22,964 nucleotides of DNA, taken from DASVLX01 sp035552275 (GTDB lineage: Bacteria; Actinomycetota; Actinomycetes; Mycobacteriales; Pseudonocardiaceae). Location of the stretch: assembly GCA_035552275.1 (NCBI GenBank), contig DASZLR010000069.1, forward strand, positions 1 through 22,964. The letters are read 5' to 3'. Positions 11,453 through 18,493 of this stretch are shown here, one piece after another. A program made the translations under genes and the position numbers. Every line of letters begins with the position of its first letter. The first letter of the stretch is position 1. The notes under the pieces were generated by a model. The model did no database searches and was not told the origin of the DNA. It was given only the letters and a program-made list of their open reading frames with translations.

Positions 11453-12559
11453 CTACGGCTGGTCTTCCCCGGCACTGCCCGAGGGCGCGCCGGCCGCCGG
11501 CGGACCGCTCGCGGCGTTCGCCGGTTCCGGCGCCTCGCTCGATTCAGTTGGTTCGGCCGATTCGGCGGGCTCGTTCGGTCTGGCTGCCGGGCCACTGTCG
11601 CCCTCACCGCCCTCGGCTCCGCTCTCCACACCGCCGTCAACACCGCTGTCGGTCACCGGCTCGTAGTCGCCGAAGGTCGTCGGATCCTCGCGCGGACCGC
11701 GCCGGGCCACCACGATGTAGTAGCTGACCGCGCCGACGAACAGCACCGCCATCACCCACACGTTGATCCGGACGCCGAACACCCGGGTCGCCGGATCGAC
11801 GCGCATCAGCTCGATCCAGAACCGGCCGAACGCGTAGCCGGCCACGTACAGCGAGAACGCCCGGCCGTGGCCCAGCCGCAGGCGACGGTCCGCGAGCACG
11901 ACCGCCAGCGCGATCAACAGATCCCAGATCAGCTCATAGAGGAATGTGGGCTGGACGACCGAGTACTGGGTGTGGTTGATCGCCACCCCGTTGAGGTTGT
12001 CGACGACGCCGGTGCTCGGATCGACGCGCTGGAACAACTCCAGGCCCCAGGGCAGTTTCGTCGGGGCGCCGTAGAGCTCCTGGTTGAAGTAGTTGCCGAC
12101 CCGGCCGATGGCCTGCGCGGTCACGATCGCCGGGGCCACCGCGTCGGCCATGAACGGCAGCGGGATCCCGCGCCGCCGGCAGCCGATCCAGGCGCCGACG
12201 CCGCCGAGGATGATCGCGCCGGGGATGCCCAGGCCGCCGTCCCAGATCTTCAGCGCGCCCAGCGGGTCGCCGCCGGCGCCGAAATACCGCCACCAGTCGG
12301 TGGCGACGTGGTAGAGCCGGCCGCCGACCAGGCCGAACGGGACGGCCCAGATCGCGATGTCGATCACCGAGCCAGGCCGGCCGCCGCGGGCGACGTAACG
12401 GCGCTCACCCCACCAGATGGCGACGATGATGCCGACGATGATGCACAGCGCGTACGCCCGGATCGGGATCGGGCCGAGATGCCACACCCCGCGGTCGGGA
12501 CTCGGGATGTAGGCATGCACGAGTCCGGGAAGGCTGCTGGGCACGGCCAAGGTGGTCAC
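11453..12559 (-). CDS. lgt: Prolipoprotein diacylglyceryl transferase with long acidic tail
   Basis: Lgt transfers diacylglycerol from phosphatidylglycerol to the lipobox cysteine of prelipoproteins at the cytoplasmic membrane. The protein is about 368 residues from the GTG at 12559 (TTLAVPSSLPGLVHAYIPSP). About seven membrane helices are visible. The signature GRVGNYFNQELYGAPT is at about 152-167, with GGRLYHV near 79-85 and WDGGLGIPG near 106-114. After the last helix (about residue 290) comes a low-complexity tail of about 80 residues rich in Glu, Ser, Pro and Ala, common in actinobacterial Lgt and probably disordered in the cytoplasm. A TACGGT box 7 nt before the GTG suggests a leaderless transcript. 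An upstream in-frame codon at 12598 was not preferred. Its place after trpA matches mycobacteria. Confidence 0.95.
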   Translation of the reverse strand: MTTLAVPSSLPGLVHAYIPSPDRGVWHLGPIPIRAYALCIIVGIIVAIWWGERRYVARGGRPGSVIDIAIWAVPFGLVGGRLYHVATDWWRYFGAGGDPLGALKIWDGGLGIPGAIILGGVGAWIGCRRRGIPLPFMADAVAPAIVTAQAIGRVGNYFNQELYGAPTKLPWGLELFQRVDPSTGVVDNLNGVAINHTQYSVVQPTFLYELIWDLLIALAVVLADRRLRLGHGRAFSLYVAGYAFGRFWIELMRVDPATRVFGVRINVWVMAVLFVGAVSYYIVVARRGPREDPTTFGDYEPVTDSGVDGGVESGAEGGEGDSGPAARPNEPAESAEPTESSEAPEPANAASGPPAAGAPSGSAGEDQP

Positions 12560-12566
12560 GCCGCAT

Positions 12567-12598
12567 ACCGTAGTGCGCCCCGGTAAGCCCAGCGTCAA
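12567..12598 (-). promoter_or_regulatory. Candidate promoter giving leaderless lgt mRNA
   Basis: On the minus strand, TTGACG (12598-12593) and TACGGT (12572-12567) are separated by 20 bp, longer than ideal. The TACGGT box is followed by 7 nt and then the GTG start codon, with no Shine-Dalgarno. This is the expected geometry of a leaderless transcript. Confidence 0.4.
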
Positions 12599-12632
12599 CG
12601 CCCGACGTTAGCACCCGGCAACCGAACGAGAT

Positions 12633-12668
12633 CTGTTCGGCGTTCGGTAGTGACCGAACGCCGAACAG
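12633..12668. repeat. Perfect 16-bp inverted repeat upstream of lgt
   Basis: CTGTTCGGCGTTCGGT (12633-12648), loop AGTG, then the exact reverse complement (12653-12668). It could end read-through from the trp operon on the minus strand, since lgt has its own promoter just downstream. It begins with CTGTTCGG, the same octamer as in the hairpin at 4368-4412. Confidence 0.7.
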
Positions 12669-12774
12669 GGTGCATCCCCGATCCTGGAAACCTTCGGAGA
12701 GCGGCTGTCAGCCAGCGAAGAAAACTGAGCCGGACAGCGCCACCTCAACCGCAAAACACCACGTAGACAGCCCC

Positions 12775-12793
12775 CCGCCCTCCCAGGGGGCGG
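12775..12793 (-). terminator. GC-rich hairpin downstream of the trp operon
   Basis: CCGCCC (12775-12780) pairs with GGGCGG (12788-12793) around a 7-nt loop. It is flanked by C- and G-runs that allow alternative pairings. It lies about 130 nt past the end of the HTH-like gene, so it is a possible trp-operon terminator. Confidence 0.4.
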
Positions 12794-12921
12794 CCCCGTC
12801 GCCAGTCTATCCGATCATGATGCGATCACGGGCCGACACCGATCAGCCTGTGGATGGCCGGTTTACCTGTGGATGATTCGACCGACTGCGCCGCCGCGCT
12901 GGGACAATGCCGCGTCAGGAG

Positions 12922-13179
12922 TCATGCGGAAACGGAATCGTGCCGGATGACCGAGCGCGGGCGGCCCGGCTTCCGGTCCCACACACTGTCGAACCATCCG
13001 ATGGCGTCCTCGGTCCACAGTGGACCCATTGCCAGCCGAGCACCAGGGACTGGGAACGTCGGGGGCCGCATTGTGAGCTGGCGCATCCGCTGCCGGGATA
13101 CGGCGATCTCGACGGCGGCAGCATCTCGGACGACACTGACGATAAAAGACGCCCGGACCGCTTGCGGGTAGCGGTTCAC
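12922..13179 (-). CDS. Small HTH-like DNA-binding protein coupled to trpA
   Basis: An 85-residue protein whose GTG start overlaps the trpA stop as GTGA, so it is probably translationally coupled and part of the trp operon. The central part reads RDAAAVEIAVSRQRMRQL (about residues 18-35), like the AlpA/MerR-type recognition helix ('VSRQRV.QL'). A TFPVPGARLAMGPLW segment (about 41-55) and then W.RKPGRP follow. This layout occurs in many small actinobacterial helix-turn-helix proteins. There is a basic end and no signal peptide. GC at third positions is a little lower than in the trp genes. Alternative: a remnant of a longer regulator. Its target is unknown; the repeats at 12847-12876 just downstream, or the trp promoter, are possible. 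The family match is from memory of the motif and was not searched. Confidence 0.68.
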   Translation of the reverse strand: MNRYPQAVRASFIVSVVRDAAAVEIAVSRQRMRQLTMRPPTFPVPGARLAMGPLWTEDAIGWFDSVWDRKPGRPRSVIRHDSVSA

Positions 13180-13982
13180 CCGATCGTGGCTGGCGAAGCC
13201 GAGACCGGGGAGCGGACGCCGGCGGCCAGTTCGCGGGTGAGTTCGCGCAGTGGCTCGACGCCCTCTCGCGCCCGGCTGACGAACGCCGAGCCGACGATCA
13301 CCGCGTCCGCGAACGACGCGACCTCGGCGGCCTGGGCGCCGTCGCGGACCCCGATGCCCAGCCCGATCGGCAGTTCGGTGTGGGTGCGAATCCGAGTCAC
13401 CAGGTCCGAGGCGCCCGAGCCGACCGCGTCCCGCGCGCCGGTCACGCCCATCACCGACGCGGCGTAGACGAACCCGCTGCCGACCTCGGTGGTCATCGCG
13501 ATCCGCTCGTGCGTCGAGGACGGCGCGAGCAGGAAGACCCGGTCCAGGTCGTGCTCGGCGGACGCGGCCAGCCATTCGCCCGCCTCGTCCGGAATCAGAT
13601 CCGGGGTGATGATCCCCAGCCCGCCGGCCGACGCCAGGTCACGCGCGAACGCGTCAACTCCGTAGTGGTACACCGGATTCCAGTACGTCATCACCACGGC
13701 TCGGCCGCCGGCCGACGCCACCGACTCCACCACGCCGAACAGCTCGCGCAGCCGGAACCCGGCCCGCAGTGCCTCGGACGACGCGGCCTGGATCGTCGGC
13801 CCGTCCAGCACCGGGTCGGAGAACGGCATGCCGACCTCGACCAGATCGCAGCCCGAGTCGAGCAGCGCGCCGAACAGCTTCTTGGAGTCCTCGACCGTCG
13901 GATAGCCGGCCGGCAGATAGCCGACCAGGGCCGCCCGGCCGGCCTCGCGGGTCGACGCGAACAACGGGTCCAGCCGTCCCAT
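13176..13982 (-). CDS. trpA: Tryptophan synthase alpha subunit
   Basis: 268 residues. It cleaves indole-3-glycerol phosphate to indole and glyceraldehyde 3-phosphate and passes indole to TrpB. Catalytic Glu49 (DLVEVGMPFSDP) and Asp60 (LDGPTIQ) are at the same numbers as in the classical enzyme. The TIM-barrel phosphate-binding loops follow, including the VIVGSAFV strand. The ATG overlaps the trpB stop (TGATG) and the stop overlaps the next small gene (GTGA), so the gene is embedded in a coupled operon. The length is standard. Confidence 0.97.
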   Translation of the reverse strand: MGRLDPLFASTREAGRAALVGYLPAGYPTVEDSKKLFGALLDSGCDLVEVGMPFSDPVLDGPTIQAASSEALRAGFRLRELFGVVESVASAGGRAVVMTYWNPVYHYGVDAFARDLASAGGLGIITPDLIPDEAGEWLAASAEHDLDRVFLLAPSSTHERIAMTTEVGSGFVYAASVMGVTGARDAVGSGASDLVTRIRTHTELPIGLGIGVRDGAQAAEVASFADAVIVGSAFVSRAREGVEPLRELTRELAAGVRSPVSASPATIG

Positions 13983-15229
13983 CAGGAATCCCCTCCGGCC
14001 GGCGGGTCCACCAGGTTGAACCAGGCGGCCGCGGTGTCCATGTCCTTGTCGCCGCGACCGGACAGGTTCACCACCAGCAGCCCGTTCCGGCCCAGCTCCT
14101 GGCCGAGCGTGAGCACCCCGGCCAGCGCGTGCGCGGACTCGATCGCCGGGATGATCCCCTCGGTGCGGGACAGCAGCCGGAACGCGTCCATCGCCTCCGC
14201 GTCGGTCACCGACCGGTACTCGGCGCGGCCGGAATCCTTGAGCCAGGAATGTTCCGGCCCGACGCCCGGGTAGTCCAGGCCGGCGGAAATCGAGTACGCC
14301 TCGGTGATCTGGCCGTCGTCGTCCTGCAACAGATACGAGCGCGAGCCGTGCAGCAGCCCAGGCGTGCCCTCGGTGAGAGTGGCGCCATGCTCACCGCTGT
14401 CGATGCCGTGCCCGGCCGGCTCGAAGCCGACCAGCCGCACGTCCGGATCGTCGATGAAGCCGTGGAAGATGCCGATCGCGTTCGACCCGCCGCCGACGCA
14501 CGCGGCGACCGCGTCCGGCAGCCGACCGGCCTGCTCGAGAATCTGCTCGCGCGCCTCGATGCCGATCACCCGATGGAAGTTGCGCACCATCACCGGAAAC
14601 GGATGCGCGCCAGCCGCGGTGCCGAGTAGGTAATGGGTGTGCTCGACGTTGGTCACCCAGTCCCGGAACGCCTCGTTGATGGCGTCCTTGAGGGTGCGCG
14701 AGCCGGTCGTGACCGGAATGACCTCGGCGCCCAGCAGCCGCATTCGGGCCACGTTCAGCGCCTGCCGTTTGGTGTCGACCTCACCCATGTAGATGGTGCA
14801 GTCCAGGCCCATCAGCGCGGCGGCGGTCGCGGTGGCCACGCCGTGCTGGCCGGCGCCGGTCTCCGCGATCACCCGCTTCTTGCCCATCCGCTTGGTGAGC
14901 AGCGCCTGGCCCAACACGTTGTTGATCTTGTGCGAGCCGGTGTGGTTGAGGTCCTCGCGCTTGAGGAAGATCCGCGCCCCACCGGCGTGCTCGGCGAACC
15001 GGGGCACCTCGGTGAGCAGCGACGGCCGGCCGGCGTAACCGCGCAGCAGCCGCTGGAACTCGGAGGTGAACGCCGGATCCAGCCGCGCCTTGTCGTACTC
15101 GGCGGACAGCTCGTCCAGCGCGGCGATCAGCGCCTCGGGCATGAACCGGCCGCCGTACGGGCCGAAGTAGCCGCGACCGTCCGGATCGTGCTCGCTCGGC
15201 CGGTGCGCGTCCGTCGGACCAACGCTCAT
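13982..15229 (-). CDS. trpB: Tryptophan synthase beta subunit
   Basis: 415 residues. A PLP enzyme that condenses indole with serine to make tryptophan. The PLP lysine is Lys101 in HTGSHKINN. Catalytic Glu123 lies in AETGAGQHG, and the phosphate-binding GGGSN is at about 247-251. The ATG at 15229 is chosen because it overlaps the trpC stop as ATGA and has GGAGG 8 nt upstream; an in-frame ATG 18 nt earlier is less likely. The C-terminus (LSGRGDKDMDT) is canonical for the trpB1 class that partners with TrpA. Confidence 0.97.
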   Translation of the reverse strand: MSVGPTDAHRPSEHDPDGRGYFGPYGGRFMPEALIAALDELSAEYDKARLDPAFTSEFQRLLRGYAGRPSLLTEVPRFAEHAGGARIFLKREDLNHTGSHKINNVLGQALLTKRMGKKRVIAETGAGQHGVATATAAALMGLDCTIYMGEVDTKRQALNVARMRLLGAEVIPVTTGSRTLKDAINEAFRDWVTNVEHTHYLLGTAAGAHPFPVMVRNFHRVIGIEAREQILEQAGRLPDAVAACVGGGSNAIGIFHGFIDDPDVRLVGFEPAGHGIDSGEHGATLTEGTPGLLHGSRSYLLQDDDGQITEAYSISAGLDYPGVGPEHSWLKDSGRAEYRSVTDAEAMDAFRLLSRTEGIIPAIESAHALAGVLTLGQELGRNGLLVVNLSGRGDKDMDTAAAWFNLVDPPAGGDS

Positions 15230-16035
15230 CGAGCGGGCCTCGGGCACGCCGGATGCGAGCCGGCGGTGACCAGCTGCACGACCGCCATCTTCGGATCGGA
15301 ACTGGTGACCAGCCCCTCGCCCACCAACACCGCATCAGCTCCGTAGCCCGCGTACGTCATCAGATCCGCCGGGCCCCGAACCCCGGACTCGGCGATCTTA
15401 AGAGTCTCGGGCGGCAAACCGGGAGCGATTTTTCCGAACACGTCCCGGTCGACCTCCAGGGTGTGCAGGTCACGGGCGTTGATCCCGATCACCGCCGCGC
15501 CGGCCTCCAGCGCGCGGTCCGCCTCTTCCGCGTTGTGCACCTCGACCAGCGCGGTCATGCCCAGCGACTCCACCCGGTCCAACAAGGACACCAGCGCGTT
15601 CTGCTCCAACGCCGCGACGATCAGCAGCACCATGTCCGCGCCGTGCGACCGGGCCTCGTGCACCTGGTACGGACTGATGATGAAGTCCTTGCGCAGCACC
15701 GGAACGTCGACCGCCGACCGCACCGAATCCAGGTCGTCCAGCGAGCCGCCGAACCGCCGTTCCTCGGTCAGCACGCTGATCACCCGCGCCCCGGCCGAGG
15801 CGTAGTCCTTCGCCAAGGCCGCCGGCTCCGGGATCGACGCCAGCTCGCCCTTGGACGGGCTGCGCCGCTTGACCTCGGCGATCACCCCGACACCCGGCGC
15901 GTTGAGCGCGGCGATCACATCCAGGGAGGGCCGGGCTTTCGCCGCCGCCTCCTTGATCTCATCGAACGGAACCGCCGCCTCGCGAGCGGCCAGATCGACG
16001 CGCACACCGTCGACAATCGAGTCCAGGACGCTCAT
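15226..16035 (-). CDS. trpC: Indole-3-glycerol-phosphate synthase
   Basis: 269 residues. It converts carboxyphenylaminodeoxyribulose 5-phosphate to indole-3-glycerol phosphate. Visible active-site elements are GVIAEVKRRSPSKG (Glu54, Lys56), VPVLRKDFI (Lys116), the VEVH strand (Glu165), GINARDL (Asn186) and AESGV near 216-220. It is monofunctional, without a fused TrpF. The ATG at 16035 is preceded by GAGGTG at 7 nt and overlaps the stop of a 38-residue ORF as ATGA. The stop overlaps trpB. Confidence 0.97.
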   Translation of the reverse strand: MSVLDSIVDGVRVDLAAREAAVPFDEIKEAAAKARPSLDVIAALNAPGVGVIAEVKRRSPSKGELASIPEPAALAKDYASAGARVISVLTEERRFGGSLDDLDSVRSAVDVPVLRKDFIISPYQVHEARSHGADMVLLIVAALEQNALVSLLDRVESLGMTALVEVHNAEEADRALEAGAAVIGINARDLHTLEVDRDVFGKIAPGLPPETLKIAESGVRGPADLMTYAGYGADAVLVGEGLVTSSDPKMAVVQLVTAGSHPACPRPAR

Positions 16036-16148
16036 GCCAGCACCTCGCACGCAATGCTCATCGTGCTCATCTTGCTTTTCGCACTCATGGCCGAATTCGC
16101 CGCGCCAGATGGGTAGCCCGAAGCTGGGTAGCCCGAAGCCTCACTCAC
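16032..16148 (-). CDS. 38-residue small ORF coupled to trpC
   Basis: GTG start with a good ribosome-binding site (AAGGGG, 8 nt upstream) and a stop that overlaps the trpC ATG (ATGA). Translation of trpC therefore probably depends on it. The peptide starts MSEASGYPASGYPSGAANS and ends MSIACEVLA. It contains a tandem ASGYP repeat encoded by two copies of GCTTCGGGCTACCCA and a run of Met-Ser pairs. It has no Trp codon, so it is not a classic Trp attenuator peptide. In related actinobacteria a short HGxxPAAW-type membrane protein is usually encoded at this position and also begins MSE. This ORF lacks that motif and any membrane helix. It may be a decayed relic, a coupling leader or a new micropeptide. 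Confidence 0.5.
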   Translation of the reverse strand: MSEASGYPASGYPSGAANSAMSAKSKMSTMSIACEVLA

Positions 16149-16182
16149 CGCACATGCCCCTTCCCGCTCACAGGATGCTAGC

Positions 16183-16204
16183 CCCGGTTGCCGGGCTGAC
16201 CGGG
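16183..16204 (-). terminator. Intra-operon stem-loop between TP membrane protein and trpC block
   Basis: CCCGGT (16183-16188 and 16199-16204 as the complementary arm) encloses a 10-nt loop that itself contains CCCGG/CCGGG alternatives. It lies 33 nt after the TP stop codon. It could attenuate transcription or stabilise RNA between trpE-TP and trpCBA. A TAGCAT box (16175-16180, minus) just past it could be a minor promoter. Confidence 0.4.
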
Positions 16205-16236
16205 TTGGGGTATGGCCAATGTGAGTCAGCGTGAGT

Positions 16237-16791
16237 TCAGTCCCCAGTGGTGGGATCGTGACCTTCCGACAGGGCGTGCCACAACTCCTGGTCCGGGTCG
16301 CGAACCTTGCGGGCCGCCCGCGGCGTCTGGTAGCCGGCGCCCAGCCGGGGCAGCCGGTTGGCGGTACGAATCACCACCACCCCGGCGACGATAAGAAACA
16401 CCCCGCCGAGCACCGCGAGCCCGTGCCCGGTGAGCACCTCCACCGTCGGGAAGCCCGCGGGCCGCGCGCTGGGCACGTCGGTCAGGCCCAGCCAGCCGGC
16501 CGCGACGCCGATCAGCGCCACCAGCACGCCAACGACCCGGCGCGGCCAGCCGCCGATGGCCAGGATCGCCGCGATGGACGCCAGCGCCAGCAACGCCAGC
16601 GGCACCAACGCGGGCCGCACCTGCGAGCCGTCCTCGCGATCGACCACCAGGCCGTGCAGCGGGGTCGGCTGCCGCGACCAGGACCACGCCAGCCGGGACG
16701 CCAGCCAAAGCGCCAACGCGGCCAGCGCCAGCAACGCCACCACTATCCACAGTGGACGACGACCGGGCCGAGGACGGCGCGAGTCAGGCAC
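16237..16791 (-). CDS. Trp biosynthesis-associated membrane protein (TIGR02234)
   Basis: 184 residues, starting GTG (MPDSRRPRPGRRPLWIVVAL). It has about four hydrophobic segments (14-34, 60-80, 84-102, 126-146), typical of the actinobacterial Trp_oprn_chp family that lies between trpE and trpC. After the first helix comes an extracytoplasmic W..RQPTPL.G...DREDGSQVRPAL stretch. The cytoplasmic tail is charged (RAARKVRDPDQELWHALSEG). The molecular role is unproven; tryptophan transport or sensing has been only speculated. The start overlaps the trpE stop by 8 bp. Confidence 0.92.
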   Translation of the reverse strand: MPDSRRPRPGRRPLWIVVALLALAALALWLASRLAWSWSRQPTPLHGLVVDREDGSQVRPALVPLALLALASIAAILAIGGWPRRVVGVLVALIGVAAGWLGLTDVPSARPAGFPTVEVLTGHGLAVLGGVFLIVAGVVVIRTANRLPRLGAGYQTPRAARKVRDPDQELWHALSEGHDPTTGD

Positions 16792-18388
16792 GGACCGCCG
16801 GTCCCGGCATTGACGGCGTGGGCTGGGGCGCGGACGACGGGGCTGACGGGGTCGGCTGGGTTGCAGGGGCCGACATCGTTTCGGCGGCGGCGATGGCGGA
16901 CAGCACTGCCCGCGCCTTGTTCAGCGTCTCGGTGTCCTCGGCGACCGGATCGGAGTCGGCCACGATCCCGCCGCCGGCCTGCACATACGCCACGCCGTCG
17001 CGGATCAGCGCGGTGCGGATGGCGATCGCGGTGTCGGCGTCGCCGGCGAAATCCAGGTAGCCGACCACGCCGCCGTACAGGCCACGCCGGGTCGGTTCGA
17101 GTTCCTCGATCAGCTCCATCGCCCGCGGTTTCGGCGCGCCGGACAGCGTGCCGGCCGGGAAGCAGGCGGCCACCGCGTCGAACGCCGTCTTGTCGTCGCG
17201 GAGCTCGCCGGTGACGGTGGACACGATGTGCATCACATGGCTGTACCGCTCGACCCGGAAGAAGTCGACCACCCGCACGGTGCCCGGCTTGCACACCCGG
17301 CCGAGGTCGTTGCGGCCCAGATCGACCAGCATCAGGTGCTCGGCGCGCTCTTTGGCGTCGGACAACAGGTCCTTCTCCAGCAGCGCGTCCTCCTCCGGGT
17401 CCACCCCGCGCCACCGGGTGCCGGCGATCGGGTGCGTGGTGGCCCGGCCGTCCCGCACCGTGACCAACGCCTCCGGGCTGGACCCGACGATGTCGAAACC
17501 GTCCAGCCGCAGCAGATACATGTACGGGCTGGGGTTGGTCGTGCGCAGCATCCGGTAGACGTCCAGGGAATCCGCGGTGGTCTCCAGCTCGAAACGCTGG
17601 GACACCACGACCTGGAAGGCGTCGCCGGCGCGGATCGCCTCTTTGGCGGCCTCGACGGCGGCGTGGTGCTCGGCGGGTGTGCGGCGGCGGCGAAACGCCG
17701 GCTGCGGTCGGCCGTACACCGCGACGGTGGACGGCGCCGGCGCGCCCAGTCCGGCGGTCATCGCGTCCAGTCGGGTGACCGCGTCGTCGTAGGCGGCGTC
17801 CACCCGTTCGGGCGAGTCGTCCCAGTTGACCGCATTGGCGATCAGCGTGATGGTGCCCTCGTGGTGGTCCAGCGCGGCCAGGTCGGTGGCCAGCAGCATG
17901 ACCAGCTCGGGCACCTGCAGATCGTCCTCGGCGAGTTCGGGCAGCCGCTCCAGCCGGCGCACGGCGTCGTAGCCGATGTAGCCGACCATGCCGCCGGTCA
18001 GCGGCGGCATCCCGGGAAACGGGTCGGTGTGCAGCAGCCGCATGGTCTCCCGCAGGGCGGCCAGCGGATCGCCGCCGGCGGGCAGCCCGACCGGCGGCCG
18101 GCCGACCCAGGCGGCCTCGCCGTCGACCGAGGTGAGCGCGGCCTCGCTGCGCACGCCGACGAACGACCACCGCGACCAGGACTGCCCGTTCTCCGCCGAC
18201 TCGAACAGGAACGTGCCCGGCCGGTTGCCGGCCAGTTTGCGGTACACGCCCACCGGGGTCTCGTCGTCGGCGAGGACTCGGCGGACCACCGGAATGACCC
18301 GGCGGTCGGCGGCCAGAGCCCGAAACTCGTCCCGTGTCGGGGTGACCGCGCCCAGGCCCGATGGGCCGGTGCTGCTCGCGGTGACCAT
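16784..18388 (-). CDS. trpE: Anthranilate synthase component I
   Basis: 534 residues. It makes anthranilate from chorismate with ammonia from a glutamine amidotransferase (TrpG), which is not fused and not in this window. The Trp feedback site is visible as GTFLFESAENGQSWSRWSF (about residues 59-77). Catalytic-domain motifs include GGMVGYIGYDA, DAFQVVVSQRFE, SPSPE-type SSPEALV, HPIAGTRWRG, LMLVDLGRNDLGRV, FPAGTLSGAPKPRAMELI and GVVGYLDFAGDADTAIAIRT. A ~35-residue Pro/Ser/Ala-rich C-terminal extension follows the domain. The ATG at 18388 (MVTASSTGPSG) is the first sensible start, though its ribosome-binding site is weak; the frame stays open upstream into the TetR gene by chance. It is the first gene of the trp operon. 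Confidence 0.96.
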   Translation of the reverse strand: MVTASSTGPSGLGAVTPTRDEFRALAADRRVIPVVRRVLADDETPVGVYRKLAGNRPGTFLFESAENGQSWSRWSFVGVRSEAALTSVDGEAAWVGRPPVGLPAGGDPLAALRETMRLLHTDPFPGMPPLTGGMVGYIGYDAVRRLERLPELAEDDLQVPELVMLLATDLAALDHHEGTITLIANAVNWDDSPERVDAAYDDAVTRLDAMTAGLGAPAPSTVAVYGRPQPAFRRRRTPAEHHAAVEAAKEAIRAGDAFQVVVSQRFELETTADSLDVYRMLRTTNPSPYMYLLRLDGFDIVGSSPEALVTVRDGRATTHPIAGTRWRGVDPEEDALLEKDLLSDAKERAEHLMLVDLGRNDLGRVCKPGTVRVVDFFRVERYSHVMHIVSTVTGELRDDKTAFDAVAACFPAGTLSGAPKPRAMELIEELEPTRRGLYGGVVGYLDFAGDADTAIAIRTALIRDGVAYVQAGGGIVADSDPVAEDTETLNKARAVLSAIAAAETMSAPATQPTPSAPSSAPQPTPSMPGPAVRA

Positions 18389-18436
18389 GCCGCCATTCTG
18401 CCTGGCCCGCGGACCCGGCCGGCAACTGGCGTACCA

Positions 18437-18454
18437 TTTCAATAGGCGTTGAAA
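18437..18454. promoter_or_regulatory. Palindrome in the trpE / TetR divergent promoter region
   Basis: TTTCAA-N6-TTGAAA forms an 18-bp inverted repeat in the only AT-rich patch between the two genes. It is 49 nt from the trpE ATG and 40 nt from the TetR ATG (18494). A TACCAT box (18432-18437) abuts it on the plus strand. The position fits an autoregulatory TetR operator that may also influence trpE. Binding is inferred. Confidence 0.5.
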
Positions 18455-18493
18455 ATCTTCGGCACTCGCGCCGACCGGGCACAAGCCGACAAG

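Larger units (their letters stand above)
12560..12921. other. Intergenic region between lgt and the trp operon
   Basis: This 362-bp stretch holds the lgt promoter (12567-12598), a perfect 16-bp hairpin (12633-12668), a weaker GC-rich hairpin (12775-12793) and two direct copies of CCTGTGGATG (12847-12856 and 12866-12875). No convincing coding frame is seen on either strand. No known riboswitch was recognised. Confidence 0.6.

Noticed and set aside
12771..12793. 6C small RNA (C-rich loop hairpins)
   Set aside because: Only one C-run is present, it is not in the loop of a stable stem, and the second conserved hairpin is missing.
16032..16236. Trp attenuator leader peptide ahead of trpC
   Set aside because: The small ORF contains no Trp codon, and the segment is internal to the operon rather than ahead of trpE.
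18449..18493. TTG start for the TetR gene
   Set aside because: It falls within the putative operator and has no ribosome-binding site; ATG 18494 leaves the full TetR domain intact.
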